A stretch of 7,497 nucleotides of DNA from Clostridia bacterium (GTDB lineage: Bacteria; Bacillota; Clostridia; Oscillospirales; CAG-272), in the NCBI GenBank assembly GCA_024404655.1, contig JAKSPR010000134.1:1-7497 (forward strand). Direction: 5' to 3'. Below the pieces are notes generated by a model. The model saw only the letters and a program-made list of their open reading frames with translations. It did not search any database and had not been told where the DNA came from. This document shows, piece after piece, positions 1 through 6,704 of this stretch. The position numbers and the translations under genes are program-made. Position 1 is the first letter of the stretch. Each line of letters opens with the position of its first letter.

Positions 1-2203
1 CAACGCGGAAAGATCTGTATCCCGCTTCCGTCACCGTAACACCGCAGAAAAGGCGGTAGAAGGATGCGTCGATCCCGGCGTGCATCTCATGGCTGTGGGA
101 ATGCATCGCGCCTTTATATGCCCACTGCTCCCAGAGAGAAGTCGCCCCGTTTGCAAGGAGATAGCCGAAGCCCGGATAGCTGTCCACCGACAGAATCTGC
201 GGAATCAGGTCCACAGCCCCTGCCGCAGCCATGACCGGAAGCAGCGCCATCGTGCCGTATCCTCCGGTATCGAGATGACCGGTTTCCTCCAGCATTTTCC
301 GGAGCACCGCCAGTGATTTTTCCAGCTTCTCGCCCTGCAGAAGGCCGAAGAATGCCGGGAGTACGATATCCGGCTGGCGGCCGGAGGCGATGGAACCGTC
401 CCCATGATAATGACGGTCAATAAAGCCCGCTCTGACCGTTTCCTTCCATTCGGCGCAGAGTGCCCGGTTTTCTTCATTTCCAAGAACCGCAGATACTTCT
501 TCAAGAATACAGCAGTACGCATAGAGCAGCGCTGTGTTGACAGAAGCCTTGCACTGACCGAAGCCCTCCCAGGTATTATCATTGGGCAGGCACCAGTCGC
601 CGTATCCGTTTTCGTGTACTCCGCCGTCGGCACTGACCCAGAAACGGACCTCTTCCATCATATCGGCATATCCGGCCTTCATCAGTCGAAGATCTCCATA
701 AAAATGATAAAGACGGTAAGCAAGCATAATATAATCGCCGTACCAGTCTGGATTGGCGGATGCGATATCATGTCCCGACGCGGTAATATCCCGATACCAT
801 TTCCGGTAATAGGATTCCATATTGAAATTGTGGATTGCGGCAGCCTCCATCATCTGGGAGTCCATATTGCAGGGTGTACGTTCGTCCCGTACCGGACAGT
901 CCGTAGGAATGCTCACCTGATTGCAGTGCATGCTCTGACGGCACAGCTCATGGATCCGCATGACAGTGGCATCGGAGCAGGAAAAATCTCCGCTGTCCTC
1001 CACGTCAGCGCAGAGCATCAGTGCCCGGATAGATAGTTCCGCAGCTTCCCCAATAACCTCGACCGCCGCATAGCGGAAACCATGGTAAGTAAAGGATGGA
1101 TGCCAGGTCTCAACTCCGACGCCTGAACAGATATAGGTATCCGTCGCCCGCGCTTCACGGTTTGTTTCCGGGTCGGGAGTACCGTCCGGGAACAGCATTT
1201 CGCTGTGTCGGATGATGATCTTCGTGCCTGCCGCAGCCTTTACTGTGATCTCCGTAATACCCTGCAGATTGACGCCGAAGTCATAGACCGTACTGTTTCC
1301 GTTTTCCCAGAAGGCAATCGGTGAAAACCGCTCACGTACCCGGATCGGAGGCATCTCATCGGGGAGAAGCTTTCCTTTCGGCGCATCACTTTCCGAGGGA
1401 ACCGCCGGATACCGGGAGAATTCCGTCCGGCGGGCATCGCAGGTTTCCCCAAGATACATGCCGTTTTCGGTAACAGCGGAATCGCGGAAGCACCAGCTGT
1501 CATCGGAATCAATGCGCTCGGTCGCCCCGTCCTCGTAGGTCAGGACGATGGAGCAGCGCAGGCCTTTCTTTCCGTCATAGCGGAAACCCCATTTGGAATA
1601 GGCCATGTCGTAGCCGCAGCCAAGCTGCAGGGAGATGGTATTCTCTCCCGACAGAATATACGGCGTGATATCCAGGGTCTCATAATACTGATAAATATCG
1701 TACCGGGTGTTTGCGGGCATGAAGAAATGATCGCAGCACAGACGGTTATTTACGGAACAGACAAACCAGCCAAGCCCCGTGACATAAGCCCGTGCGGTAC
1801 GGATCTTCTTTCCGACAGAGAATGTCTTTTCAAAGACGGGAGCGCTGATCTGCTGATCTTTTTCGCCGCAGGTGATCCATGCGGCTCTGTCAAGATCGTC
1901 GGCTGCCGTTTCAAAATGAGCCATGGGGGAGGTCATGGTCTGCCCGCCAACTGTAGCTGTGACCTGCCATGTGTATGCCGTTGCCGGGTGGAGTTCCAGT
2001 TCCTCCGTCAGTGCAAAACGCATGGCATCCCCGCACCGGATACCGGTATCATAGCTGCCGCCGTCCCAGCTGACAAAGACGCGGTACGACTGCTGCACAG
2101 CGTCCCGCTCGCCATCACCTGTATAGTTCCAGGTCAGAGCGATATCCCGTCCGGTTCCGATGGGATCCGTTAAGCCATTTGTCTGCAAACGATTAAATCT
2201 CAT
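1..2203 (-). CDS. GH78-type alpha-L-rhamnosidase, partial (3' end beyond left edge)
   Basis: Predicted inverting glycosidase that releases terminal alpha-L-rhamnose from oligosaccharides or plant glycosides. Reading the minus strand from the ATG at 2201-2203 gives 734 uninterrupted codons to the window edge; full-length GH78 proteins are usually about 850-950 residues, so the C-terminal domain is probably outside. An Ig/fibronectin-like N-terminal domain (about 1-100) is followed by the rhamnosidase N and concanavalin-like beta domains (about 120-400) and an (alpha/alpha)6 barrel from about 405. The signature SIPTDCPVRDER lies at residues 431-442, with the presumed general acid Glu441. ATSLWEQW (687-694) carries the presumed base Glu692, followed by the His-rich segment 701-708. 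After DER the family's usual xGWxGD reads TPCNMD, so the Gly and Trp are lost while Asp448 and Gln450 remain. The protein has about 22 cysteines and no signal peptide, suggesting a cytoplasmic enzyme. An AGAGGA ribosome site six bases upstream supports the start. It is divergent from the ThuA-Gfo-esterase-GH51 operon. The family is secure; the substrate is inferred. Confidence 0.94.
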   Translation of the reverse strand, partial: MRFNRLQTNGLTDPIGTGRDIALTWNYTGDGERDAVQQSYRVFVSWDGGSYDTGIRCGDAMRFALTEELELHPATAYTWQVTATVGGQTMTSPMAHFETAADDLDRAAWITCGEKDQQISAPVFEKTFSVGKKIRTARAYVTGLGWFVCSVNNRLCCDHFFMPANTRYDIYQYYETLDITPYILSGENTISLQLGCGYDMAYSKWGFRYDGKKGLRCSIVLTYEDGATERIDSDDSWCFRDSAVTENGMYLGETCDARRTEFSRYPAVPSESDAPKGKLLPDEMPPIRVRERFSPIAFWENGNSTVYDFGVNLQGITEITVKAAAGTKIIIRHSEMLFPDGTPDPETNREARATDTYICSGVGVETWHPSFTYHGFRYAAVEVIGEAAELSIRALMLCADVEDSGDFSCSDATVMRIHELCRQSMHCNQVSIPTDCPVRDERTPCNMDSQMMEAAAIHNFNMESYYRKWYRDITASGHDIASANPDWYGDYIMLAYRLYHFYGDLRLMKAGYADMMEEVRFWVSADGGVHENGYGDWCLPNDNTWEGFGQCKASVNTALLYAYCCILEEVSAVLGNEENRALCAEWKETVRAGFIDRHYHGDGSIASGRQPDIVLPAFFGLLQGEKLEKSLAVLRKMLEETGHLDTGGYGTMALLPVMAAAGAVDLIPQILSVDSYPGFGYLLANGATSLWEQWAYKGAMHSHSHEMHAGIDASFYRLFCGVTVTEAGYRSFRV

Positions 2204-2209
2204 AATCTG

Positions 2210-2215
2210 TCCTCT
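2210..2215 (-). promoter_or_regulatory. Ribosome binding site of the rhamnosidase gene
   Basis: AGAGGA on the minus strand, six bases before the ATG at 2201-2203. It fixes the start of an open frame that runs off the window. The protein then begins with MRFNRLQTNG and goes straight into the Ig-like domain, with no leader peptide. Confidence 0.75.
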
Positions 2216-2276
2216 GCTTTCTGCATTTTTCGGTTTGCGTCAATATTCCTTATCAAAACACGTTACTGCCATTATT

Positions 2277-2286
2277 TGTATATACA
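2277..2286. promoter_or_regulatory. Palindrome TGTATATACA, possible operator
   Basis: A perfect 10-base palindrome lies about 25-30 bases downstream of the predicted rhamnosidase transcription start. Its position inside the leader would suit a roadblock or repressor site. AT-rich palindromes of this length also occur by chance, and no regulator gene is present in the window to pair it with, so the functional call is weak. Confidence 0.25.
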
Positions 2287-2316
2287 GCGTTCTTTCCAGT
2301 GTTTTCTCTTTGGCTA

Positions 2317-2345
2317 ATTATAGCATACCAAAGGGGATAAATCAA
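2317..2345 (-). promoter_or_regulatory. Predicted sigma-A promoter with extended -10, driving the rhamnosidase
   Basis: On the minus strand, TTGATT (2340-2345) is separated by 17 bases from a perfect TATAAT (2317-2322). The -10 is preceded by TGC, giving the extended form TGnTATAAT. Transcription would start near 2310, leaving a 5' untranslated leader of roughly 105 bases before the ATG. The leader holds a 10-base palindrome at 2277-2286 and nothing resembling a known riboswitch that I can recognise. Confidence 0.7.
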
Positions 2346-2404
2346 TATCGGCGGGCCAATTTTCTCTTTTCTGCAGGCATTGTATCTTTTGCTCATGACA
2401 GGTA

Positions 2405-2433
2405 TTGACAATGCCTTATGTTTTCATTATAAT
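2405..2433 (+). promoter_or_regulatory. Consensus sigma-A promoter of the thuA-gfo-esterase-GH51 operon
   Basis: TTGACA (2405-2410) and TATAAT (2428-2433) both match the consensus exactly, with the optimal 17-base spacer. Transcription would start near 2440, giving a leader of about 45 bases before the ATG at 2486. No comparable promoter was found in the short gaps between the four downstream genes, which supports one transcript. So strong a basal promoter in front of catabolic genes would normally need repression; no repressor gene is in the window. Confidence 0.85.
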
Positions 2434-2485
2434 AACATTATTGAAAGTCCTGCAGAGCCGCAAATAGAAAGGAACAAACGTAATT

Positions 2486-3265
2486 ATGAGAACCATCCGC
2501 GTTACAGTCTGGAACGAATACATCCACGAAAAAGATCCGCGTATTGCCAAAATATATCCCGATGGCATCCATGGTGCCATCGCCTCCATGCTTGGCCGTG
2601 AAGAGGATTTTGAGATCCGTACAGCAACACTGGATATGCCGGAGCACGGTCTGACTGACGATGTGCTGAACACAACGGATGTTCTGATCTGGTGGGGGCA
2701 CCTTGCCCATGCAAAGGTTTCCGATGAAGTTGCCGAAAAGGTCCGTCAGCGTGTACTCGCAGGCATGGGATTGATCGTTCTGCACTCCGGCCATCTTTCC
2801 AAGCCCTTTGTCAAACTAATGGGAACGATCTGCCGATCCAAATGGCGTGAAAACGACGAACTCGAACGCATCTGGGTCATTGAGCCCGGTCACCCCATTG
2901 CTGAGGGTTTGCCGGAATATATTGAACTTCCCAAAGAGGAAACTTACGGAGAACGCTTTGACATTCCGAAGCCTGATGACCTTGTCTTCATCAGCTGGTT
3001 TTCCGGCGGTGAGGTCTTCCGCAGCGGATGCTGCTACAACCGCGGCAACGGAAAGGTCTTCTATTTCCGTCCCGGACACGAGGAATATCCGACCTTCTAC
3101 CGCGAAGATATCACGCGCATTCTTGCCAATGCGGTGCGCTGGGCCTGCCCGCGCATGATCACCCCGCCCACGTTCGGACATTATGAAGCCATTGAGCATG
3201 TGAAAGATAAGTTTGAGGGCCGTTCCATGGAAGAGCGTACTCATGCCACTCTCGGAAAAACCTGA
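2486..3265 (+). CDS. ThuA-like domain protein (trehalose-utilisation family)
   Basis: First gene of the four-gene operon, 259 residues, about the full length of a stand-alone ThuA-like protein, which has a class I glutamine-amidotransferase-like fold. Landmarks are VWNEY (8-12), YPDGIHG (24-30), the His-rich IWWGHLAH (68-75), LHSGH (99-103), GHPIAEGL (135-142) and, near the C-terminus, KVFYFRPGHEEYP (190-202) followed by RILANAVRWA. There is no signal peptide or membrane segment, so it is probably cytoplasmic. In rhizobia ThuA and the Gfo/Idh-type ThuB act together in disaccharide (trehalose) catabolism through keto-sugar chemistry. The same gene order occurs here, but the neighbours are rhamnosidase and arabinofuranosidase genes, so trehalose is unlikely to be the only or true substrate. 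An AAAGGA ribosome site (2468-2473) is 12 bases upstream of the ATG, slightly far. Family membership is strong; the exact reaction is unknown. Confidence 0.9.
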   Translation: MRTIRVTVWNEYIHEKDPRIAKIYPDGIHGAIASMLGREEDFEIRTATLDMPEHGLTDDVLNTTDVLIWWGHLAHAKVSDEVAEKVRQRVLAGMGLIVLHSGHLSKPFVKLMGTICRSKWRENDELERIWVIEPGHPIAEGLPEYIELPKEETYGERFDIPKPDDLVFISWFSGGEVFRSGCCYNRGNGKVFYFRPGHEEYPTFYREDITRILANAVRWACPRMITPPTFGHYEAIEHVKDKFEGRSMEERTHATLGKT

Positions 3266-3300
3266 TCAACAGTTGACACCAGGCAAGAGAGGCTCATTTT

Positions 3301-4365
3301 ATGAGTGAAAAGGAAATCGTCAGAATCGGCATCATCGGCTGCGGCGGCATCGCCAACGGAGTCCATATCACACAGCTTCTGAATGTGAATCAGTGCAAGA
3401 TTACTGCCCTCTGCGATATTAATCCAAAAGCTCTTGCTTCTACAGCAGCCCGTGTCGGTATTGACGAAGCTCACTGCTTTTCGGATTATCACGATCTGAT
3501 CGCCTGTCCCGATGTGGATGCAGTCGAGATCTGCACTCCGAACTATCTGCATATTCCCATGGCTGTCGATGTTGTCCACGCCGGGAAATCCGTCAATGTG
3601 GAAAAGCCTCTTGCCATCCGTTATGAACAGGCAAAGGCACTGGAAGACGCACTTGCAGAAACCCCGGTCCCGAACATGATGTGCTTCTCCTACCGTTTCT
3701 TCCCTGCGGTCCGCTATGCAAAGTGGATCCTTGACAAAGGACTGATCGGAAAAATCGTTTCCGTCAACGTGGAATATCTGAAGTCCAGTGCTTTCTGGGA
3801 GGGCAGACGTCTGGAATGGCGTTTTGTCAAAGAATATGCCGGAACCGGCGTGCTCGGTGATCTCGGCGTCCATCTGATCGATATGGCGCGGTTCCTACTC
3901 GGTGATTTTCATTCTGTCTGCGCACAGACCGGTATCGTTGTGAAGCAGCGCAAACGTCTTGACAGCGAAGAATACGGCAGCGTGGAAACCGATGACTACT
4001 GCAACTTTCTTGCCGATATCGGCGACGGCATTCCCGGCAGTTTCACAGTCACCCGCTGTGCGCTCGGCAATGCCAATACCATCAAATACGATATTTTCGG
4101 TGAGGACGGCGTCATCTCCTTCAACCTGAACAATCCGGATACACTCGGTGTCTGCATCGGTGAGGTAGACAAGAAATCCGACGGTCTGCATCAGGTCAGA
4201 GTCCCGGCAGAATTCCGTATCGGGCAGGAGCAGATGTTTGTCGATATGGTATCCGGCAAGCCCTGTCAGTTCCTCCCCACAGTCGAAGACGGCATCGCAT
4301 GTCAGAAGATCCTCGATGCTCTTCTTGATTCTTCGGAGCAGAGACGCTGGGTTGATATCAGATAA
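3301..4365 (+). CDS. Gfo/Idh/MocA-family NAD(P)-dependent sugar oxidoreductase (ThuB-like)
   Basis: A 354-residue dehydrogenase of typical family length, predicted to oxidise a hydroxyl of a free or glycosidically bound sugar. The N-terminal Rossmann domain has the dinucleotide loop GIIGCGGIA (10-18), and Asp39 at the end of beta-2 suggests a preference for NAD over NADP. The family EKP motif is at 101-103 (Lys102), and GDLGVHLIDMARFLLGD (186-202) carries the probable catalytic His191 and Asp194. The C-terminal alpha/beta domain is complete and ends in RRWVDIR. There is no leader peptide. A GAGAGG ribosome site (3287-3292) lies eight bases before the ATG. It starts 35 bases after the ThuA-like gene, the usual partner of this kind of oxidoreductase. 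It ends in tandem stops, TAA then TAG (4363-4368). Substrate and regiochemistry (for example C3 oxidation) are not readable from the sequence. Confidence 0.94.
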   Translation: MSEKEIVRIGIIGCGGIANGVHITQLLNVNQCKITALCDINPKALASTAARVGIDEAHCFSDYHDLIACPDVDAVEICTPNYLHIPMAVDVVHAGKSVNVEKPLAIRYEQAKALEDALAETPVPNMMCFSYRFFPAVRYAKWILDKGLIGKIVSVNVEYLKSSAFWEGRRLEWRFVKEYAGTGVLGDLGVHLIDMARFLLGDFHSVCAQTGIVVKQRKRLDSEEYGSVETDDYCNFLADIGDGIPGSFTVTRCALGNANTIKYDIFGEDGVISFNLNNPDTLGVCIGEVDKKSDGLHQVRVPAEFRIGQEQMFVDMVSGKPCQFLPTVEDGIACQKILDALLDSSEQRRWVDIR

Positions 4366-4428
4366 TAGCGCTGTGAATTGAGGATATTCGCTATCTATTG
4401 AAAATCTGTAAAAAAAGGAGATACAGCA

Positions 4429-5172
4429 ATGGCAGCAAACGGAACATGGTTTGGATTCCCCTGTGAATCCTTTACATTCGAGGGCAAAGACGCTCTGATT
4501 GTCTTCCCTGAAACCCCTGACGAAAAACGGAACTGGACTCTGAAAATGGAGTACCGTGACGCATACCCGGAAACGGAACTGGCTCTTCTGAAAAAGGGCT
4601 TTCATGCCGCATTTCTCACAAACCGCACCCGCTGGGCGACCCGTGACGACTGCGATGCCAAAGACCGTTTCTGCGCGTATTTACAGGAACACTACGGCCT
4701 GCGGGACCGCTGCGTTCCCGTCGGCATGAGCTGCGGCGGTGCCCATGCGGTCAATTTTGCCGGATTCTATCCCGAACGGGTGGCCTGCATGTTCATTGAT
4801 GCACCGGTCCTTGACTTCATTGATCTGCCCGGACGGCACGGCTCTCCATCCTGTGAGCATATCTGGGAAACCGAATTTACCGAAGCCTATCCCGGTATTT
4901 CGCGGGTGGGACTGTTCTCTTTTGATAATCACCCGATCGGAAAAGCTCCGGTCCTGACTGAACACCGCATTCCCATTGTCCTCTGCCATGGCACAGAGGA
5001 CATCACCGTTGACTACAACCGCCACGGCAGACTGCTCTATGAGGCTTATGCCGATGCGGGATTATCCCGGTATTTTCTCGATCTTCCAAGAGAATACGAA
5101 GGGCATCATCCCCACGGCTTCCCGGGCGATCCGACCCCCATCGTCGATTTCATTCTGAAATTCTGCCGCTGA
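4429..5172 (+). CDS. Alpha/beta-hydrolase fold protein, probable carbohydrate esterase
   Basis: Third operon gene, 247 residues, a compact serine hydrolase without a signal peptide. The nucleophile elbow is VGMSCGG (98-104) with Ser101. The probable acid is Asp191 in CHGTEDITV (186-194), and the histidine is among HHPHG (226-230), His229 being a likely choice. This GHHPHG followed by PTPIVDFIL near the end is typical of small alpha/beta hydrolases encoded beside plant-glycan enzymes. A likely role is removing acetyl or other acyl groups from imported oligosaccharides or glycosides so that the glycosidases can act, but peptidase-like or other ester specificity cannot be excluded. The ribosome site AAGGAG (4415-4420) is eight bases before the ATG. 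The gene begins 63 bases after the oxidoreductase and ends 20 bases before the GH51 gene, consistent with co-transcription. Confidence 0.85.
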   Translation: MAANGTWFGFPCESFTFEGKDALIVFPETPDEKRNWTLKMEYRDAYPETELALLKKGFHAAFLTNRTRWATRDDCDAKDRFCAYLQEHYGLRDRCVPVGMSCGGAHAVNFAGFYPERVACMFIDAPVLDFIDLPGRHGSPSCEHIWETEFTEAYPGISRVGLFSFDNHPIGKAPVLTEHRIPIVLCHGTEDITVDYNRHGRLLYEAYADAGLSRYFLDLPREYEGHHPHGFPGDPTPIVDFILKFCR

Positions 5173-5180
5173 TATCTTCT

Positions 5181-5186
5181 GGAGGT
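5181..5186 (+). promoter_or_regulatory. Ribosome binding site that decides a GTG start
   Basis: GGAGGT lies six bases before the GTG at 5193-5195. An ATG at 5189-5191 is only two bases from the site and is out of frame with the GH51 protein, so GTG is the start. Confidence 0.85.
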
Positions 5187-5192
5187 ATATGC

Positions 5193-6620
5193 GTGAAAAC
5201 GATAACCATTCAGCTTGGGGACCGTCCGGACGGTATTGTCAGCAAAGACATCTACGGTCAGTTCATAGAGAATCTCGGAGACTGCATCTGGGGCGGCATC
5301 TGTGATGATGCCCCTGCCCTGACCGACGAACACCATATCCGGCTGGATGTGGAAGAAAAAGTACGGGAGCTCGCCCCGCCTGTGATCCGCTATCCAGGCG
5401 GCACGGTGATGAGCATCTATCACTGGATAGATGCCGAAGGTCCGATGGAGAAACGGCAACAGAAAAAGAATCTCATATGGGGCGGTGTCCTCAGTCCGGA
5501 ATTCGGTACAGCGGAATTTGTTCAGTACTGCCGCCGTGTCGGAGCTGAGCCTATGATCTGTGTGAATATGGCCTCCGGAACACCGGAGGAAGCCGGGGCA
5601 TGGGTGGAATACTGCAACGGCACAGACAACAGCTATTATGCCAATCTGCGCCGTGAGCACGGCTATCCCGAACCATTCGGAGTAAAATACTGGTGTATCG
5701 GGAATGAATGCTATGCAGAGCCTGACATCGGCATGCAGGATGATGTCCACCGCTATATCCGTGAAGCAAAGGAATTCATCAAGTTCATGAAGCTGACCGA
5801 CCCGACGATCAGGACCGTTCTTGTCGGCGGGGACGATATGGAGGGCTGGAACAGGCCGGTACTGGATGCTTTGCAGGATATGACCGATTACCTCTCCTAT
5901 CATTTTTATGCGGGTGAAGGTGATATGGGGCTATACGGCGTCTTTGCCGGAGAGCGCTTATTCGGAGAGCGGCTTGCGCTTCTGGATGCACTGCTGGATG
6001 AGTACCCGGAAAAACCTGAAAACTTCAACAAATGGTACCGTTTTCCGCCGAGACAGGAGAAAATCCGGCTGATGATCGACGAATGGAACATCTGGAACTA
6101 CCAAAATGACGGCATCTACGGTCTGCACATGACATACAACTGGCGGGACGCTCTCTGGGCAGCCTCCATGCTGAACCGCTTCATTGAAGATGATCATATC
6201 GCAGGCTGCAATATGGCACAGCTCTGCAATATCATCGCACCCATTGTATCAACTCCGGAAGGCTCTTATGTCCAGACCATCTATACCCCCTGTCAGGAAT
6301 ACCGCAAAGTGATGTTCGGTGACCGGCTGTCAGCGGAGATTCTTGGTCAATATACTGTGGACGGCGGAAATGCCGGAGCAATCCCTGCGGTTTCGGCAGC
6401 AGCTGTTTCAAATGGCGGCAAACGCTGCATATCCCTGGTCAACCGCGATTTTTCCGAGGACATCACGCTGGTCCTGCCGATGAATGCAAATATCACTATA
6501 TATCAGGCAGACGCACTTGCGGTAAACTCAATGGAACACAGTGCAGTTCAAAAGTTCAGCGTCACGGGAACTACCGTCACCCTGCCCGCAGGCAGTTTCT
6601 GTATTGCCATTGAGGCATAA
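5193..6620 (+). CDS. GH51 alpha-L-arabinofuranosidase-like glycosidase
   Basis: Last operon gene, 475 residues, near the usual 490-510 of intracellular GH51 enzymes. These retaining glycosidases release terminal alpha-L-arabinofuranose. The N-terminal (beta/alpha)8 barrel begins with YGQFIENLG (21-29), which contains Glu26. The acid/base Glu172 is in WCIGNE (167-172), the nucleophile Glu297 in LMIDEWN (293-299), His237 and Tyr239 in SYHFY, and Gln343 in AQLCNIIAPI. A C-terminal beta-sandwich follows from about 360. It starts at GTG with GGAGGT six bases upstream and has no signal peptide. Two departures stand out. PGGN, whose Asn contacts the sugar in characterised GH51 enzymes (Geobacillus AbfA Asn74), is PGGT here (Thr71). 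The usual NEMDGPWQ after the acid/base is NECYAEPDIG, without the Trp. All catalytic residues are present, so it should be active, but the -1 and +1 subsites may favour a different sugar or aglycone. Confidence 0.92.
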   Translation: MKTITIQLGDRPDGIVSKDIYGQFIENLGDCIWGGICDDAPALTDEHHIRLDVEEKVRELAPPVIRYPGGTVMSIYHWIDAEGPMEKRQQKKNLIWGGVLSPEFGTAEFVQYCRRVGAEPMICVNMASGTPEEAGAWVEYCNGTDNSYYANLRREHGYPEPFGVKYWCIGNECYAEPDIGMQDDVHRYIREAKEFIKFMKLTDPTIRTVLVGGDDMEGWNRPVLDALQDMTDYLSYHFYAGEGDMGLYGVFAGERLFGERLALLDALLDEYPEKPENFNKWYRFPPRQEKIRLMIDEWNIWNYQNDGIYGLHMTYNWRDALWAASMLNRFIEDDHIAGCNMAQLCNIIAPIVSTPEGSYVQTIYTPCQEYRKVMFGDRLSAEILGQYTVDGGNAGAIPAVSAAAVSNGGKRCISLVNRDFSEDITLVLPMNANITIYQADALAVNSMEHSAVQKFSVTGTTVTLPAGSFCIAIEA

Positions 6621-6635
6621 GAATCCGATATGACA

Positions 6636-6650
6636 TGTCCGGACCGGACA
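6636..6650. repeat. 15-base perfect palindrome between operon end and terminator
   Basis: TGTCCGG-A-CCGGACA is a GC-rich inverted repeat 15 bases after the GH51 stop and 5 bases before the terminator stem. As RNA it could form a six-pair stem with a three-base loop, followed by AAAAC. It has no T-run on the plus strand. It may stabilise the 3' end of the operon message or be an accessory terminator; a protein-binding role is also possible. Confidence 0.5.
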
Positions 6651-6655
6651 AAAAC

Positions 6656-6689
6656 AGTACCCACAGATTTTTCGTGATCTGTGGGTACT
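6656..6689. terminator. Predicted bidirectional intrinsic terminator
   Basis: Arms AGTACCCACAGAT (6656-6668) and ATCTGTGGGTACT (6677-6689) pair perfectly over 13 bases around an eight-base loop. In the plus direction the stem is followed by a T-rich but interrupted run (TTTCTCATTTGTCTT). In the minus direction it is followed by GTTTTTG. It sits between the convergent GH51 and lipoprotein genes, 36 bases after one stop and 15 bases after the other, so it can end both transcripts. Confidence 0.85.
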
Positions 6690-6704
6690 TTCTCATTTGT
6701 CTTG

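Noticed and set aside
404..1036. 210-codon plus-strand open frame opposite the rhamnosidase
   Set aside because: Antisense shadow. The minus strand encodes a continuous GH78 protein with catalytic motifs here, while the plus-strand product has no recognisable domain or good ribosome site.
2252..2268. Possible catabolite-repression (cre) site around AAAACACGTTAC
   Set aside because: It matches only the central CG and a few flanking bases of the cre consensus, and lacks the TG/CA ends.
2160..2408. Small plus-strand open frame across the divergent promoter region
   Set aside because: Starts inside the rhamnosidase gene, covers its promoter, and shows no ribosome site or protein-like conservation.
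3273..3301. TTGACA before the oxidoreductase gene
   Set aside because: The hexamer 17 bases downstream (ATTTTA) is a poor -10, and the position fits internal operon spacing.
3241..3873. 210-codon minus-strand open frame
   Set aside because: Overlaps the Gfo/Idh/MocA gene in antisense; the product has no family features.
2486..4365. Calling the pair thuA and thuB (trehalose utilisation)
   Set aside because: Only family-level resemblance is visible, and the gene neighbourhood points to rhamnose- or pentose-containing substrates, so no symbols are given.
4365..4394. Six-pair inverted repeat ATAGCG/CGCTAT between oxidoreductase and esterase
   Set aside because: The stem is short with an 18-base loop and no T-run after it; too weak to call a terminator or attenuator.
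3895..4605. 236-codon minus-strand open frame
   Set aside because: Spans the end of the oxidoreductase, the gap and the esterase start in antisense; a composition effect.
5189..5191. ATG as the GH51 start
   Set aside because: Out of frame with the GH51 protein and only two bases from the ribosome site; the GTG at 5193 is correct.
5106..5903. 265-codon minus-strand open frame
   Set aside because: Antisense to the GH51 barrel and its catalytic acid/base; no recognisable motifs despite its length.
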